Positions 27,098 to 35,960 of a DNA stretch of 64,000 nucleotides are shown here, one piece after another. How positions within the stretch are numbered: position 1 is the first letter of the stretch; every line of letters begins with the position of its first letter. The translations under genes and the position numbers were made by a program. The stretch is from Peptococcaceae bacterium BRH_c8a (GTDB taxonomy: Bacteria > Bacillota > Desulfotomaculia > Desulfotomaculales > Desulfallaceae): assembly GCA_000961575.1 (NCBI GenBank), contig LADP01000006.1:23863-87862 (forward strand), in the 5' to 3' direction. The notes beneath the pieces are model-generated. The model was not told the origin of the DNA, did no database searches, and worked only from the letters and a program-made list of their open reading frames with translations.

Positions 27098-28252
27098 TTA
27101 GGCTAATTTAACCTTTTCCATGATTAATTTATTTTTCTTTTCGGCCTGATTAAATTTTAAAGTAATAAAGACAAATAATATTGTAGCAAGTATTATACTT
27201 ACATAATTCAAAGCTAATAGTATTACGCTAGGATAGTAAATTCCCCAAACATAAACCCCCAAAACTTGGGAGCCAACCAGAGCTCAGACCATACTCCATT
27301 GGGTTGGTGAAAAATCACTTTTATGAAAATAGTTTTTTAAGTAATCGCTGATCAAATTTAAACTAAAAATAATCCAACCAATAGTGATGACGTAAGAAAA
27401 ATTAATAAAGAAGAATGATAAGACTTCTACATTAAATTCAAAATACGTCTGTAAATAAAGTGTAATTCTGTAGAAACTAAACCCAAACAGACAGGTAATG
27501 GGAACCATAATAAAATAACTTGGCTGAACTGGTTTTGGATATAAATCGTTTGCTTTTATTTGTAGGTAAATTAAATAGGCCAGTTTAGTAATTAACAAGA
27601 AAACCCCAATAGTTAAAGCTAAAAATGAAGCAAAGGCTGCTGTTGATGAGATTACCCGGTCGCTTGACATGGCGGCAATTCCTGTACCCGTTAAATTAAC
27701 CAAACCGAATGCAAAAACGTCCAGCAACCATACAAAATTTAGTTTAGTTACATCAAGTGGCCGGCTAAACCAGACTTTGATAAGCTTAAGTTCGAGCGCA
27801 AGCAGCATAAACAGTAGGAACCCGTAAAAAATTAAACCTGGCAACATTAGCGACTGCATATTAGCTGCTAGTTGAGGAATAAAGAAAGTCGCGGGACCGA
27901 AAATCACACAAGCACTCATAGACAAAGAGGCAATGGGTACAAAAGAACCGATACTCTGTGTTGGTGGGCCGCTCATAAATTCTGTATACTCTTCTTTATT
28001 GAAAAGCCACGTCATAAGTTGTTTGATAAAAACACTAATAGTAAGCAGGTTGATGATAGTTAATAGCAACATAATGGTGATTAAAGGGTAATACATGGCA
28101 GTTTGACCCAAAGTCAATTTACCCCATGCAATATTTGATATTGTAAATACTCCTTCTCCATGAGGCAATGCAAGCAGTAATAAATTGTAAGCCATTAGTG
28201 CAACACCACCTGCAGCTAAGGGCAACTGAAATTTAAAAGGTGAAAATTTCAT
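27098..28252 (-). CDS. Ten-helix membrane selenoprotein, TsoY-like (TGA read as Sec323)
   Basis: A conventional caller would stop at TGA 27286-27284 after 322 residues and eight hydrophobic helices. The frame continues for 61 codons to a TAA at 27098 with two further helices: Sec-ALVGSQVLGVYVWGIYYP, then SVILLALNYVSIILATILF, and a charged tail FNQAEKKNKLIMEKVKLA. A bSECIS-like hairpin sits 11 bases after the TGA. The 10-helix layout resembles SLAC1/TehA-type channels, and I recall a family annotated as TsoY (seleno)protein with Sec near the C-terminus, often near selenium genes. Here it is next to selD. ATG at 28252 with AAAAGGAG. Role unknown; selenium-compound transport is a guess. Confidence 0.85.
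27256..27286 (-). promoter_or_regulatory. bSECIS-like hairpin of the membrane selenoprotein gene
   Basis: TGA (27286-27284), 11-base spacer GCTCTGGTTGG, then CTCCCAA, loop GTT, TTGGGGG: seven pairs (one U-G), G at the first loop position, loop 18 bases after UGA. Spacer length equals that of selD. Confidence 0.8.
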
Positions 28253-28740
28253 ATGCATACTCCTTTTGATATACTTAGTTGTAGAGTTTTACGGGGATTC
28301 AAGAAATTTAATAATGGTAACTTTGGACTAGCTTCACCTCCGATAAGCTAAATTTTTGAAGGTATTTTTTAATTTGGTTAATTTAAAATAGCACATTTAG
28401 CAAGCATAACACAAATGATTATTTTGCATAGCTAGTATGCTTCCAGGTAATATGTTCCGCGTCCAAGGTATAAACGCAGCGAAAACACCATTTTCATAGA
28501 GTAGCGGAGTGATACCACCAGAACGATCCATTACAACTAAATACTTAAAGTAAACGAACATCTAGATTTTAACTTACTCAGCAAATTGCCGCATTCTTCA
28601 TTAGAAAGAGCTTACGTTTAACAGTTACAACTAGCCTTGTTGCTGTTTACAGGTTAGCACAGGATATACTATAATTAAAATGCAAGATATACATAAGTAG
28701 TATGCATTTAAATTATAGATAACCGGGGGCCGGGTAGACA
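28253..28740. other. Intergenic region, mostly unassigned
   Basis: Between the selenoprotein gene and the LysR gene. On the minus strand, about 28398-28530 is open for some 44 codons from an ATG without a ribosome binding site (MDRSGGITPLLYENGVFAAF), perhaps a remnant. The right end holds the inverted repeat listed next. No confident gene. Confidence 0.4.
28675..28712. promoter_or_regulatory. Inverted repeat in front of the LysR gene
   Basis: TTAAAATGCA (28675-28684) and TGCATTTAAA (28703-28712) nearly mirror each other over a 18-base spacer, right upstream of the LysR start and overlapping TATACTATAAT. It may be the LysR operator. Confidence 0.4.
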
Positions 28741-29637
28741 ATGAGCGAATTAAATTTATATCACCTAAAAACCTTTTACACCGTGGCCAGGCACCTTAAC
28801 TACTCCCGGGCCGGGAAAGAACTGGCCATTAGCCAGCCCGCCGTATCACGACAGGTGGCGGCATTGGAAAAAAGCCTGGGCATGAATTTGTTTGTGCAAC
28901 GGGGCCGTCAAGTGGAACTCACAGACGCCGGCAGGAGCCTGTTCGATTACGCCGACCGTATATTTCATTTGGTAGTCCGGGCTGAAAGGACAATAGCAGA
29001 ATATAAAGACCTGGAACGCGGCCAGGTCTTTTTGGGTGCGGGTATTACCATAGGATGCCGGTTAATTCCACAGGTGCTGAAAAGCTTTCAGCAAATGCAC
29101 CCCCACATTGAGGTATCGTTATTATTAGCCAACAGTTCCACTATCGAGCGCATGGTCACCTGCGGAGACCTGGACCTGGGATTTACAGCCGGAAACATAG
29201 TAAACCCGACGCTGCATATGGAATCCATCTTTCGGGAAGAGTTGCTACTGGTTATTTCTACGCAGCACCCCCTGGCCCGACCGAATGTTACGGCAAACGA
29301 TTTAAAGAGTGAGATGCTGCTCTGGAGAGAAAAGGGATCTGCGGCCAGGGATATAGTGGAGCAATACCTGGTTGAAGAAGGATTGAGGTTTAAGAATCAA
29401 GCGGAGGTAAGCGATTCCGGAGCTATTAAGCAGCTGGTGTTAGAGCAGATGGGCGTTGCCTTTCTGCCGCATCATGCGGTGGAGCAAGAATTAAAATCGG
29501 GAACCTTGTGCAGGGTTGAAGCTGGCCAATCTACAATTGCGGTATACTGCCATATTGTTTCGGTTAAAGATATGCATTCATATCCAGCCGTGCTTGCTTT
29601 TTTGAATTATGTGCGTAAGTGGGTAAGTGAACATTAG
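28741..29637 (+). CDS. LysR-family transcriptional regulator
   Basis: A 298-residue regulator: winged helix-turn-helix at residues 1-60 (FYTVARHLNYSRAGKELAISQPAVSRQVAALEKSLG) and a periplasmic-binding-like effector domain from about 90 (GQVFLGAGITIGCRLIPQVL). ATG at 28741. It lies tail-to-tail with the molybdopterin accessory operon (29706-34546) and head-to-head with the selenoprotein genes, so it could control tsoY-selD; this is inference. Similar LysR proteins control cysteine and sulfur genes. Confidence 0.85.
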   Translation: MSELNLYHLKTFYTVARHLNYSRAGKELAISQPAVSRQVAALEKSLGMNLFVQRGRQVELTDAGRSLFDYADRIFHLVVRAERTIAEYKDLERGQVFLGAGITIGCRLIPQVLKSFQQMHPHIEVSLLLANSSTIERMVTCGDLDLGFTAGNIVNPTLHMESIFREELLLVISTQHPLARPNVTANDLKSEMLLWREKGSAARDIVEQYLVEEGLRFKNQAEVSDSGAIKQLVLEQMGVAFLPHHAVEQELKSGTLCRVEAGQSTIAVYCHIVSVKDMHSYPAVLAFLNYVRKWVSEH

Positions 29638-29705
29638 CTTATAAAATGAGTAAGCAACGCATAGCCCGTCATGTTTGTATGGAAAGAAATAGTTCAATAT
29701 GTTAT

Positions 29706-30728
29706 TTAACCCCGACCAAAACCACAATGAGGGTAACTGCAAGAATCACAACTCTCACATAAACCGCCTACGCCAAGTTGGACTATGTCTTGCCTGGTAA
29801 CCGTTTGCCCGGCTAAGATGCGCGGCAGTAAAATGTCAAATATTGTTGCCTTGCAGTAAATAACGCAAGCCGGAAGCCCCAAAATAATTGTTTCACCAAG
29901 CATGGCCAGCATAAACATTGCTCCCGGCTGCACAGGCGAACCATAGGTTATAATGTTGGCTCCAGTGTTTTTGATCGCCCCCGGGGTGGTATCATCAGGG
30001 TCAACGGACATGCCCCCCGCAACCATGATTAGCCGGCGTCCGTTATGGTGCATCTTTAATACGGCTTCAGTTATTTTTTCAATTTCATCAGGGGTGTACA
30101 CTTGCTCGGTTATGTTACAACCATACTTCTCCATTTTATCTTTTAATGTTGGTCCAAAGGCATCCTTTATACGACCGTAGTATACCTCGTTGCCGGTAAT
30201 TACAACGCCCACTGACAGAGGTTGATACGGTACAACCTTAATCAACCATTCGTGTTTTGTCCTAAGCTTTTCTACTTCCAGCACGGCTTCTTCCGCAATG
30301 GTCAGGGGTATAACCCGTGTGGCTGCAACAGTCTTACCATTTTTTACGGGCGTATGATCATGCAAAGTACTAAGGCACATATTCAAAACCGAATTAATCT
30401 GGTCAATTCCATTCCGGTTAATTCTCAACAAGCCGTCTCGCCTGGTTTTAAAGCTCACTTTACCTTCATGTGGTTCACCGTAATCCACACCGTCTCCGGC
30501 AACCACCCCGGCAATTCTAAGGGCGGCCTCATTTTCGTGAATATGCCCTTCGGGCGGATCCCACACAAAGATATGATCTTTACCCATACTGAGCAGCACC
30601 GGTATATCCCGGGGTTCAATTACATGCCCCTTTTTAAAAGCCGATCCCTTAAAATGTCCCGGCACTATTCGCGTCAGGTCATGGACCAAAACCATGCCCA
30701 CGCTATCCGCAACAGGAATTTTTTTCAT
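29706..30728 (-). CDS. MoeA/MogA-like molybdopterin-binding protein, Cys-rich tail
   Basis: A 340-residue protein with a MoaB/Mog-like fold in its second half: VGVVITGNEVYYGRI, MVAGGMSVDPDDTTPGAI and GETIILGLPACVIYC. The first 60 residues contain IVPGHFKGSAFKKGHVI, the start of the family found in selenium-dependent molybdenum hydroxylase clusters. The C-terminus ends GGLCESCDSCSYPHCGFGRG with four Cys that may bind metal or sulfur. Probably handles molybdopterin during cofactor insertion into nicotinate dehydrogenase. Last gene of the accessory operon. ATG at 30728 with AAAAGGAG. Confidence 0.82.
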   Translation of the reverse strand: MKKIPVADSVGMVLVHDLTRIVPGHFKGSAFKKGHVIEPRDIPVLLSMGKDHIFVWDPPEGHIHENEAALRIAGVVAGDGVDYGEPHEGKVSFKTRRDGLLRINRNGIDQINSVLNMCLSTLHDHTPVKNGKTVAATRVIPLTIAEEAVLEVEKLRTKHEWLIKVVPYQPLSVGVVITGNEVYYGRIKDAFGPTLKDKMEKYGCNITEQVYTPDEIEKITEAVLKMHHNGRRLIMVAGGMSVDPDDTTPGAIKNTGANIITYGSPVQPGAMFMLAMLGETIILGLPACVIYCKATIFDILLPRILAGQTVTRQDIVQLGVGGLCESCDSCSYPHCGFGRG

Positions 30729-30755
30729 TTGGAATGCTCCTTTTCAAGTTTTTGC

Positions 30756-31058
30756 TTAGCTGCTAATGCATTCGATAAAAATTACCCCGGAGCCACCGCA
30801 AACCATGCCCTCATCAGCTAAATCCCGCTCCCATAAAACAGATTCCCCTGTATTCATAACCTTGCGCGCCTCTTGTACAGCTTGGTATTCCAGTTGTCCG
30901 CCGCCGATTGTCCCGAGGGCTGCACCATTTGAATATACCAGCATTTTGGCTCCTGCCTTGCGAGGTGTGGAACCACGGGTCTCGCAAAGGGTAACCAAAA
31001 CCGCGGGTTTTCCTTCTTGAAGGGCATCTACAATGGCTTTAACTATTCCAGCGTTCAT
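30756..31058 (-). CDS. Short XdhC/CoxI-type protein, N-terminal domain only
   Basis: A 100-residue protein matching only the XdhC N-terminal domain: PAVLVTLCETRGSTPRKAGAKM, ALGTIGGGQLEYQAV, and the Cys motif GMVCGGSGVIFIE. It lacks the Rossmann C-terminal half, which sits in the separate gene next door. ATG overlaps the stop of that gene by four bases (ATGA), so both are made together. XdhC delivers the sulfurated or selenated cofactor to xanthine-dehydrogenase-like enzymes. Confidence 0.85.
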   Translation of the reverse strand: MNAGIVKAIVDALQEGKPAVLVTLCETRGSTPRKAGAKMLVYSNGAALGTIGGGQLEYQAVQEARKVMNTGESVLWERDLADEGMVCGGSGVIFIECISS

Positions 31059-31891
31059 TCCAACACCACCGTTTTAACTGTTTTTAAAGGCTTGCCGCTT
31101 CCGTTATTATCCATGGACACTATCTCCGCAAGAATGCTTAAAGCTATTTCGGCAGGCTGTTGCCCTCCTAGATCAAGGCCAATGGGTGCCGCCACTTTTT
31201 CCAACTGCTGTTTAGATGCACCTTGGTGCAGTAGTTCCTTAAATGTCTGTCGTACTTTACTTGAACTGCCGATCATGCCAATATAACTTGCTGCCGATTT
31301 TATGGCTTCTTTAAGACATGCCTGATCATGTTTGTGCCCCCGGGTGATAATGACAATGCTTGTATTTCTGTCTATTTCTTCCCCGGACAAGCTGTAATCC
31401 CGGTTACAGATTAAAGCATCAGCGCCTGGAAATCGTTCGGAATTGCAAAATTCCGAACGGTCGTCAACCACTACAGTTTTAAAACCAAGGATAGCGGCCA
31501 TTTCAACCAACGGCAAAGCAACATGGCCGGCTCCGAAGACAACCAACTTCTTATTTGAAAAATAACAGTCCTCCAAAACTGATACCGCATATGCAGTTCT
31601 GTTGTGGTTCGCAGCTTGGAGTGGAATTATCTTAGTGCCGGGGCGGCCTTTTAAAATCAGTTCCCCTGCCCGGTCTGCCGCCTGTTTGTCCAACTGCGGC
31701 AGGCCCAGCGTGCCTAGGGTTGAACCATCCGCCAGGATTAATAAACGGGAACCTTCCTTTAACCCGGTAAGACCCGGTTGGTTGACTAAAGTGTACATTA
31801 TGGCCGGCAAGCCAGATTCAATTGTTTGCCATAGTCTGGTATATAAATCTTTAGTTGCCGTCACAATTAATTTGCACCCCGCTTCCAACAT
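31055..31891 (-). CDS. XdhC/CoxI-type protein with Rossmann domain
   Basis: A 278-residue protein with a degenerate N-terminal XdhC-like half (GSRLLILADGSTLGTLGLPQ) and a full C-terminal Rossmann half (LVVFGAGHVALPLVEMAAIL, VVDDRSEFCN, IITRGHKHDQACL, IGMIGSSSKVRQTF, APIGLDLGGQQPAEIALSI). The Cys-Gly-Gly motif of XdhC is missing here but present in the short neighbour, so the two seem to share one XdhC function. ATG at 31891 lies 9 bases after the yqeB stop, with no good ribosome binding site. Confidence 0.85.
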   Translation of the reverse strand: MLEAGCKLIVTATKDLYTRLWQTIESGLPAIMYTLVNQPGLTGLKEGSRLLILADGSTLGTLGLPQLDKQAADRAGELILKGRPGTKIIPLQAANHNRTAYAVSVLEDCYFSNKKLVVFGAGHVALPLVEMAAILGFKTVVVDDRSEFCNSERFPGADALICNRDYSLSGEEIDRNTSIVIITRGHKHDQACLKEAIKSAASYIGMIGSSSKVRQTFKELLHQGASKQQLEKVAAPIGLDLGGQQPAEIALSILAEIVSMDNNGSGKPLKTVKTVVLE

Positions 31892-31900
31892 TTAATTTAA

Positions 31901-32731
31901 TCAGCTACCTGAAAAAGAACCTTTAATAGTCAATGATGTCAGGCGCCTTAAAAAATGTATGGCTTTTAAGACACCCTGTCCGATGAGCAATGCTTTGTCG
32001 GTAACCAAATAGCAGACCCGTTTATCTTTTTCGGGATGCACATCGCCAACCTTCATACCCCGGTGAACCCATAACCCGTCCTTCAGCAGCCCCCGGATAA
32101 CCCCGTCGATCAAGGACCGGACGGGGATATCATTTACATAGGCCACGGTATCACCTACATTAACCAGGTCGCCAATATTTAAACAGACACTAAAAGTACC
32201 TTCCAATGGTGCCCGAAGTACCCGCTGGCTTGTATAGCCAAGCACCTCCCCGGGAATACCGGTGTTGGGGGCCGCCGTTCCCCTGTATAGTGGTTTACCT
32301 AATTGGGGTCCTCTTTGGGTTTCAATTACCGAACGGGCATCCACCCCGGCCTCAAAACCCGGTCCAAGGGCGATAACAATGGGTGCACAATCCAGCTTCA
32401 ATCCACAATTCCTTTTTAACATGGTGGCATCTATAAATATTTCGGGACATAGAGAATTTAGAGCCTCGCCTCGGGGATCGATTAAAACCGCAATTTGCCC
32501 CCGGGCCATTGTGCGCCTGGCTTCAGCTGTGTTTTCCACCAGCCGGCCGGTAATGCCCCGGATGCTTACTTCACCTGCATACACAGCCTCAGCAAAAGAA
32601 ACCTTTCTGCGTACACAGGTCGGTTGCTCAGTTTCGGTCAGCACCACCCGGAAGCCGGCGCCTTTTAAAACACAGGCCACCCCGCTAGCCAGATCCCCGG
32701 CTCCTTTAATCAATGCTAAATTACTGTTCAT
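31901..32731 (-). CDS. yqeB: Selenium-dependent molybdenum hydroxylase accessory protein YqeB
   Basis: A 276-residue protein starting MNSNLALIKGAGDLASGVAC, with RVVLTETEQPTCVRRKVSF and later FIDATMLKRNCGLKLD and VIALGPGFEAG. These fit the YqeB family, which I recall as a phylogenetic marker for molybdenum hydroxylases with labile selenium. Its biochemical step is not known to me. ATG at 32731 with AGGGGTG. Presence here strongly suggests that the nicotinate dehydrogenase of this island carries selenium at its Mo site. Confidence 0.85.
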   Translation of the reverse strand: MNSNLALIKGAGDLASGVACVLKGAGFRVVLTETEQPTCVRRKVSFAEAVYAGEVSIRGITGRLVENTAEARRTMARGQIAVLIDPRGEALNSLCPEIFIDATMLKRNCGLKLDCAPIVIALGPGFEAGVDARSVIETQRGPQLGKPLYRGTAAPNTGIPGEVLGYTSQRVLRAPLEGTFSVCLNIGDLVNVGDTVAYVNDIPVRSLIDGVIRGLLKDGLWVHRGMKVGDVHPEKDKRVCYLVTDKALLIGQGVLKAIHFLRRLTSLTIKGSFSGS

Positions 32732-32795
32732 CTGCTGTCACCCCTGAGCCATTGTTCGTTATACTTATACTAGTATAACGCAGGTTAAAAAAAAG

Positions 32796-33128
32796 CTAGT
32801 TTTTATCGAAATGCTTTTTAAACAAATCTTTTAGTTCCCGGTCGGCTTCCTGTAGAAAGTCATCATATTGACGGATTAGTTTATGGGCATCAGCGGTCAA
32901 ACTTGAACCGCCACCGTAACTACCGCCTACTTCCCGCTCCAACAGTTTAAAACCCAATCTTGCTTCCAGATTGTTTATCAGACCCCAAGCCTGACTGTAG
33001 GACATATTTATTTCACGGGCGGCTTTGCTCAGTGAATTAAGCCGGTCAACACGTTTTAGTATATCGCTGGGTCCAACCCCAAAAGCCTTGCCGTCCTGAT
33101 CCAGCCAGATTTTATAACGCAGTTCCAT
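32796..33128 (-). CDS. ModE-like winged-helix regulator, no molybdate domain
   Basis: 110 residues matching only the DNA-binding part of ModE: GPSDILKRVDRLNSLSKAAREINMSYSQAWGLINNLEARLGFKLLERE, then a GGSYGGGSSLT loop typical of the wing. No TOBE (molybdate-binding) domain follows, so it may sense through a partner or act as a constitutive binder. It lies inside the accessory operon between mocA and yqeB. Confidence 0.82.
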   Translation of the reverse strand: MELRYKIWLDQDGKAFGVGPSDILKRVDRLNSLSKAAREINMSYSQAWGLINNLEARLGFKLLEREVGGSYGGGSSLTADAHKLIRQYDDFLQEADRELKDLFKKHFDKN

Positions 33129-33153
33129 TTTATATCTCCGTTAATATTGACAT

Positions 33154-33765
33154 TTAATCACCCGACAGGGCGTGGTTACAGTAAACCCGGTAATCCTCCC
33201 AGGTATCAATATCGCTGTAAATACCGGGGTCATTCACAAAAACCCGGTTAACACGTTGGGCATGCTTTTGCAAAACGCCTTTGGCCCCGGTATCGCCTGT
33301 GATTAACAGCAAATCCTGAAATAAGGATTTATCAAACATTACCGGGTGTCCCCTTCTTTCTTGATGCACAGGAACCACAATAGAACTGGCGGTGGTATTA
33401 TAAACTTGCAGCAATTGGTTAATGGTTTCCGTTTTAATTAACGGTATATCGCCAGGCATAATCATAACAGCGTCCATGTTTTGTTTATTTGCTAACAGAT
33501 ATATAATACCTGCCTTGACCGAGGTGCTCATGCCTAAATGATATTTATCGTTGTCTATAAGATTTAACTTATCATTAGCCAACTCATACCGCAGTTTTTC
33601 TTTCTGGTGTCCCAGCACCACGGTAACACCGCTTACCTTACTGGCCATAACTGCCTTAAGCGTATGGTGAATGAGTTTTTGACCATTTAGATCAAGCAGT
33701 AGTTTATTACCCGGCATTCGGCTGGAAAAACCGGCTGCCAGTACCAATGCCTCGATTTTGAGCAA
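33154..33765 (-). CDS. mocA: Molybdenum cofactor cytidylyltransferase
   Basis: Joins CMP to molybdopterin to make the dinucleotide cofactor that xanthine-dehydrogenase-family enzymes use. 203 residues with the NTP-transferase start ALVLAAGFSSRMPGNKLLL, then MIMPGDIPLIKTETINQLL and HQERRGHPVMFDKSL, all MocA/MobA-like marks. GTP/CTP choice in this family depends on N-terminal residues I have not scored. TTG at 33765 overlaps the context of the yqeC stop (2 bases apart). Confidence 0.88.
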   Translation of the reverse strand: MLKIEALVLAAGFSSRMPGNKLLLDLNGQKLIHHTLKAVMASKVSGVTVVLGHQKEKLRYELANDKLNLIDNDKYHLGMSTSVKAGIIYLLANKQNMDAVMIMPGDIPLIKTETINQLLQVYNTTASSIVVPVHQERRGHPVMFDKSLFQDLLLITGDTGAKGVLQKHAQRVNRVFVNDPGIYSDIDTWEDYRVYCNHALSGD

Positions 33766-33766
33766 T

Positions 33767-34546
33767 TTAAAATACCTCTTTTAAGTCGTCCGGGCAAACA
33801 AATCGGACGGGATCTTTGTGACCGGCCGCGCCAATCAAAACCTGCTCCGTGCCACCGTCTATTAACATCCGGGCCAGGTTTAAGGCCTTGATCTCATCGG
33901 CTCTGCTTTCAACCTTATTTATAAATGGAACCCACCTGGCTTTCGGGGGCAGGCCTTTCCTGTACCCCCCGGAATGCATTAATACCCTGGCAATATCACT
34001 TTCCGTCACTGATGCACCCAAACATATTCCGGTTAACGCGCTAACCTGCCCGGGGACGTGAAAAAACTCTTCTGATAAGGGTTTGCCGATACAGTCGATA
34101 CCTATAACCGGAACAACAATTGTCGCAATACCAGGAATAACCGGCTCGTGCATACGCGGTGCTTTAAACGCCCTGCCCCTAGCGCCGTCACCTTCAATTA
34201 AAAAAATATCCGCACAGTTTAGCTCCCACATCTGCTGAACTTCAAGTGTTGAAAGGCCTGTCAATTTTCCTTCGGGGCTGACGCCTTTGCCAACGTATAC
34301 ATACTTGCTTAGATTAGACACTCTAATTAAATCACGCTGCCAATCTGTTGCCTTGTCTATAATAACCAACCCGGCATGATTGTTTAACGGTGGGTACATC
34401 ATGGCAGTAGTGGTTATGACTATCTTAAAGCCTAAACTAAGCAGTTCCTGATTTAGTCTGCTAATAATCGTTGTCTTTCCCCCGCCACCAACCAAAACGA
34501 CAATATCTTTTGGGCCAATGTTTAGTGCTCGGCTAACTTGTTCCAT
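33767..34546 (-). CDS. yqeC: Selenium-dependent hydroxylase accessory protein YqeC
   Basis: A 259-residue P-loop protein: VVLVGGGGKTTIISRLNQEL near residues 16-35 and FLIEGDGARGRAFKAPRMHE with a Walker B-like acidic patch. The family is, with YqeB, the genomic marker for selenium-dependent molybdenum hydroxylases. First gene of the accessory set, 80 bases downstream of dctM. ATG at 34546. Confidence 0.88.
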   Translation of the reverse strand: MEQVSRALNIGPKDIVVLVGGGGKTTIISRLNQELLSLGFKIVITTTAMMYPPLNNHAGLVIIDKATDWQRDLIRVSNLSKYVYVGKGVSPEGKLTGLSTLEVQQMWELNCADIFLIEGDGARGRAFKAPRMHEPVIPGIATIVVPVIGIDCIGKPLSEEFFHVPGQVSALTGICLGASVTESDIARVLMHSGGYRKGLPPKARWVPFINKVESRADEIKALNLARMLIDGGTEQVLIGAAGHKDPVRFVCPDDLKEVF

Positions 34547-34625
34547 TTCATGACCCCTAAATAGTTTATTTACCGGGCCTAATGAATCATATCATTTGAG
34601 CGCTCCAACGTATCCCTCTACCGCC

Positions 34626-35933
34626 TCACTTCAACATCATTTTGGGAAGGAAGAGCGCGATTTCAGGAAAAATAGTAATAAGTAACACCGTCAGTAAAAT
34701 CGGTATTAGAAAAGGTAAAGCCCCTAAGAAAATGTCTTCCATCTTAGCATCTTTCGCACAACCGGCAATGGTATAAAGATTAAGACCCATAGGCGGCGTT
34801 ATTAGTCCTGCGTTCATCATGAGAACACAGACTACTCCAAAAAAGATAGGGTCAAATCCTAACTCTAATATCACCGGAAAAATCACAGGCATAGTAAGCA
34901 CCATCATTGAAATTGCATCTATAAAACAGCCTAAAAACAGGAATATAATTAATATAATACCGAAAACAAGATATCTGGATACTTCTAGTCCGACGACCCA
35001 CGTGGCTAACTCTCGGGGAATACCGGATAGGCCCAGAAAGTAAGTAAAAACTGACGCACCAACTACAAGAAATAACACCATTGTAGATATACGGGTGGCC
35101 TCTATTAAAGCTTTAAAAAAATTACTGAAACTTAGTTTCTTTTTAATAATAGCAATAAAGAAGAGCATGGAAGCACCTACCGCCGCAGCTTCAGTTGGAG
35201 AAAACCAACCTAAATATATTCCTCCCATTACCGTTAAGAAGACCAATAATGTCAGAAGCACGTTTTTTAATGCAATAAATCTCTCTTTCCAACTAATAGG
35301 TTCATTATTAGCAGGCGCCAGAGCAGGATTCCGTTTGACCATAATTACTACAGTAATTATACAGATTAATGCCAAAGCAATTCCAGGAATGATACCGCTA
35401 ATAAGCAATTTTCCGATGGACTGTTCAGTAAGCATACCGAAAACTACAAACCCGATGCTCGGTGGAATAAGAAACCCTAATGTTCCACCTGCGGCTATAG
35501 TACCTGTTGCCAATCGGGTAGAATAATTAAACTTCTTCATTTCAGGATACGCAATTCCAGTCATAGCAGCCGCTGTTGCCACCGAAGATCCCGATACGGC
35601 AGAAAAGGCGGCAGAGGCAGCAATTGTTGCAGCTCCTAAACCTCCGGGCATTTTTCTTAACCACTTTTCGAAAGCGCTATAAAGTTCACCTATTAAACCT
35701 CCCAAACTGGCAAAGCTACCCATAAGAATAAACAATGGAATAACCATATAAGCATAATTATTTACAATCGCAAATAGTGTTCTTGAAGCTACGGGAAGTG
35801 CAGCACTCACTGAAGCCAATTCCCAAATTCCAAGCATCCCTACAACCATTAAAGCTAAGGCTATCGGCATCCCTGAGAAAATAAGGATAAATAATGCTAT
35901 CGTTCCGATTATTCCCACCACAATTGGATCCAA
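34626..35933 (-). CDS. dctM: TRAP transporter large permease
   Basis: A 435-residue, ~12-helix membrane subunit: FSGMPIALALMVVGMLGIWE, PLFILMGSFASLGG, SAAFSAVSGSSVATAAAMTG (the DctM signature around residues 105-125) and NAGLITPPMGLNLYTIAG. Works with DctQ and DctP to import an organic acid using the ion gradient. The best start is TTG at 35933 with GGGGGAG six bases upstream; GTG at 35948 lies inside that Shine-Dalgarno. In this operon the cargo is most likely nicotinate or a pyridine carboxylate. Confidence 0.9.
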   Translation of the reverse strand: MDPIVVGIIGTIALFILIFSGMPIALALMVVGMLGIWELASVSAALPVASRTLFAIVNNYAYMVIPLFILMGSFASLGGLIGELYSAFEKWLRKMPGGLGAATIAASAAFSAVSGSSVATAAAMTGIAYPEMKKFNYSTRLATGTIAAGGTLGFLIPPSIGFVVFGMLTEQSIGKLLISGIIPGIALALICIITVVIMVKRNPALAPANNEPISWKERFIALKNVLLTLLVFLTVMGGIYLGWFSPTEAAAVGASMLFFIAIIKKKLSFSNFFKALIEATRISTMVLFLVVGASVFTYFLGLSGIPRELATWVVGLEVSRYLVFGIILIIFLFLGCFIDAISMMVLTMPVIFPVILELGFDPIFFGVVCVLMMNAGLITPPMGLNLYTIAGCAKDAKMEDIFLGALPFLIPILLTVLLITIFPEIALFLPKMMLK

Positions 35934-35960
35934 ATTGCTCTCCCCCACTTGATCATTTTT

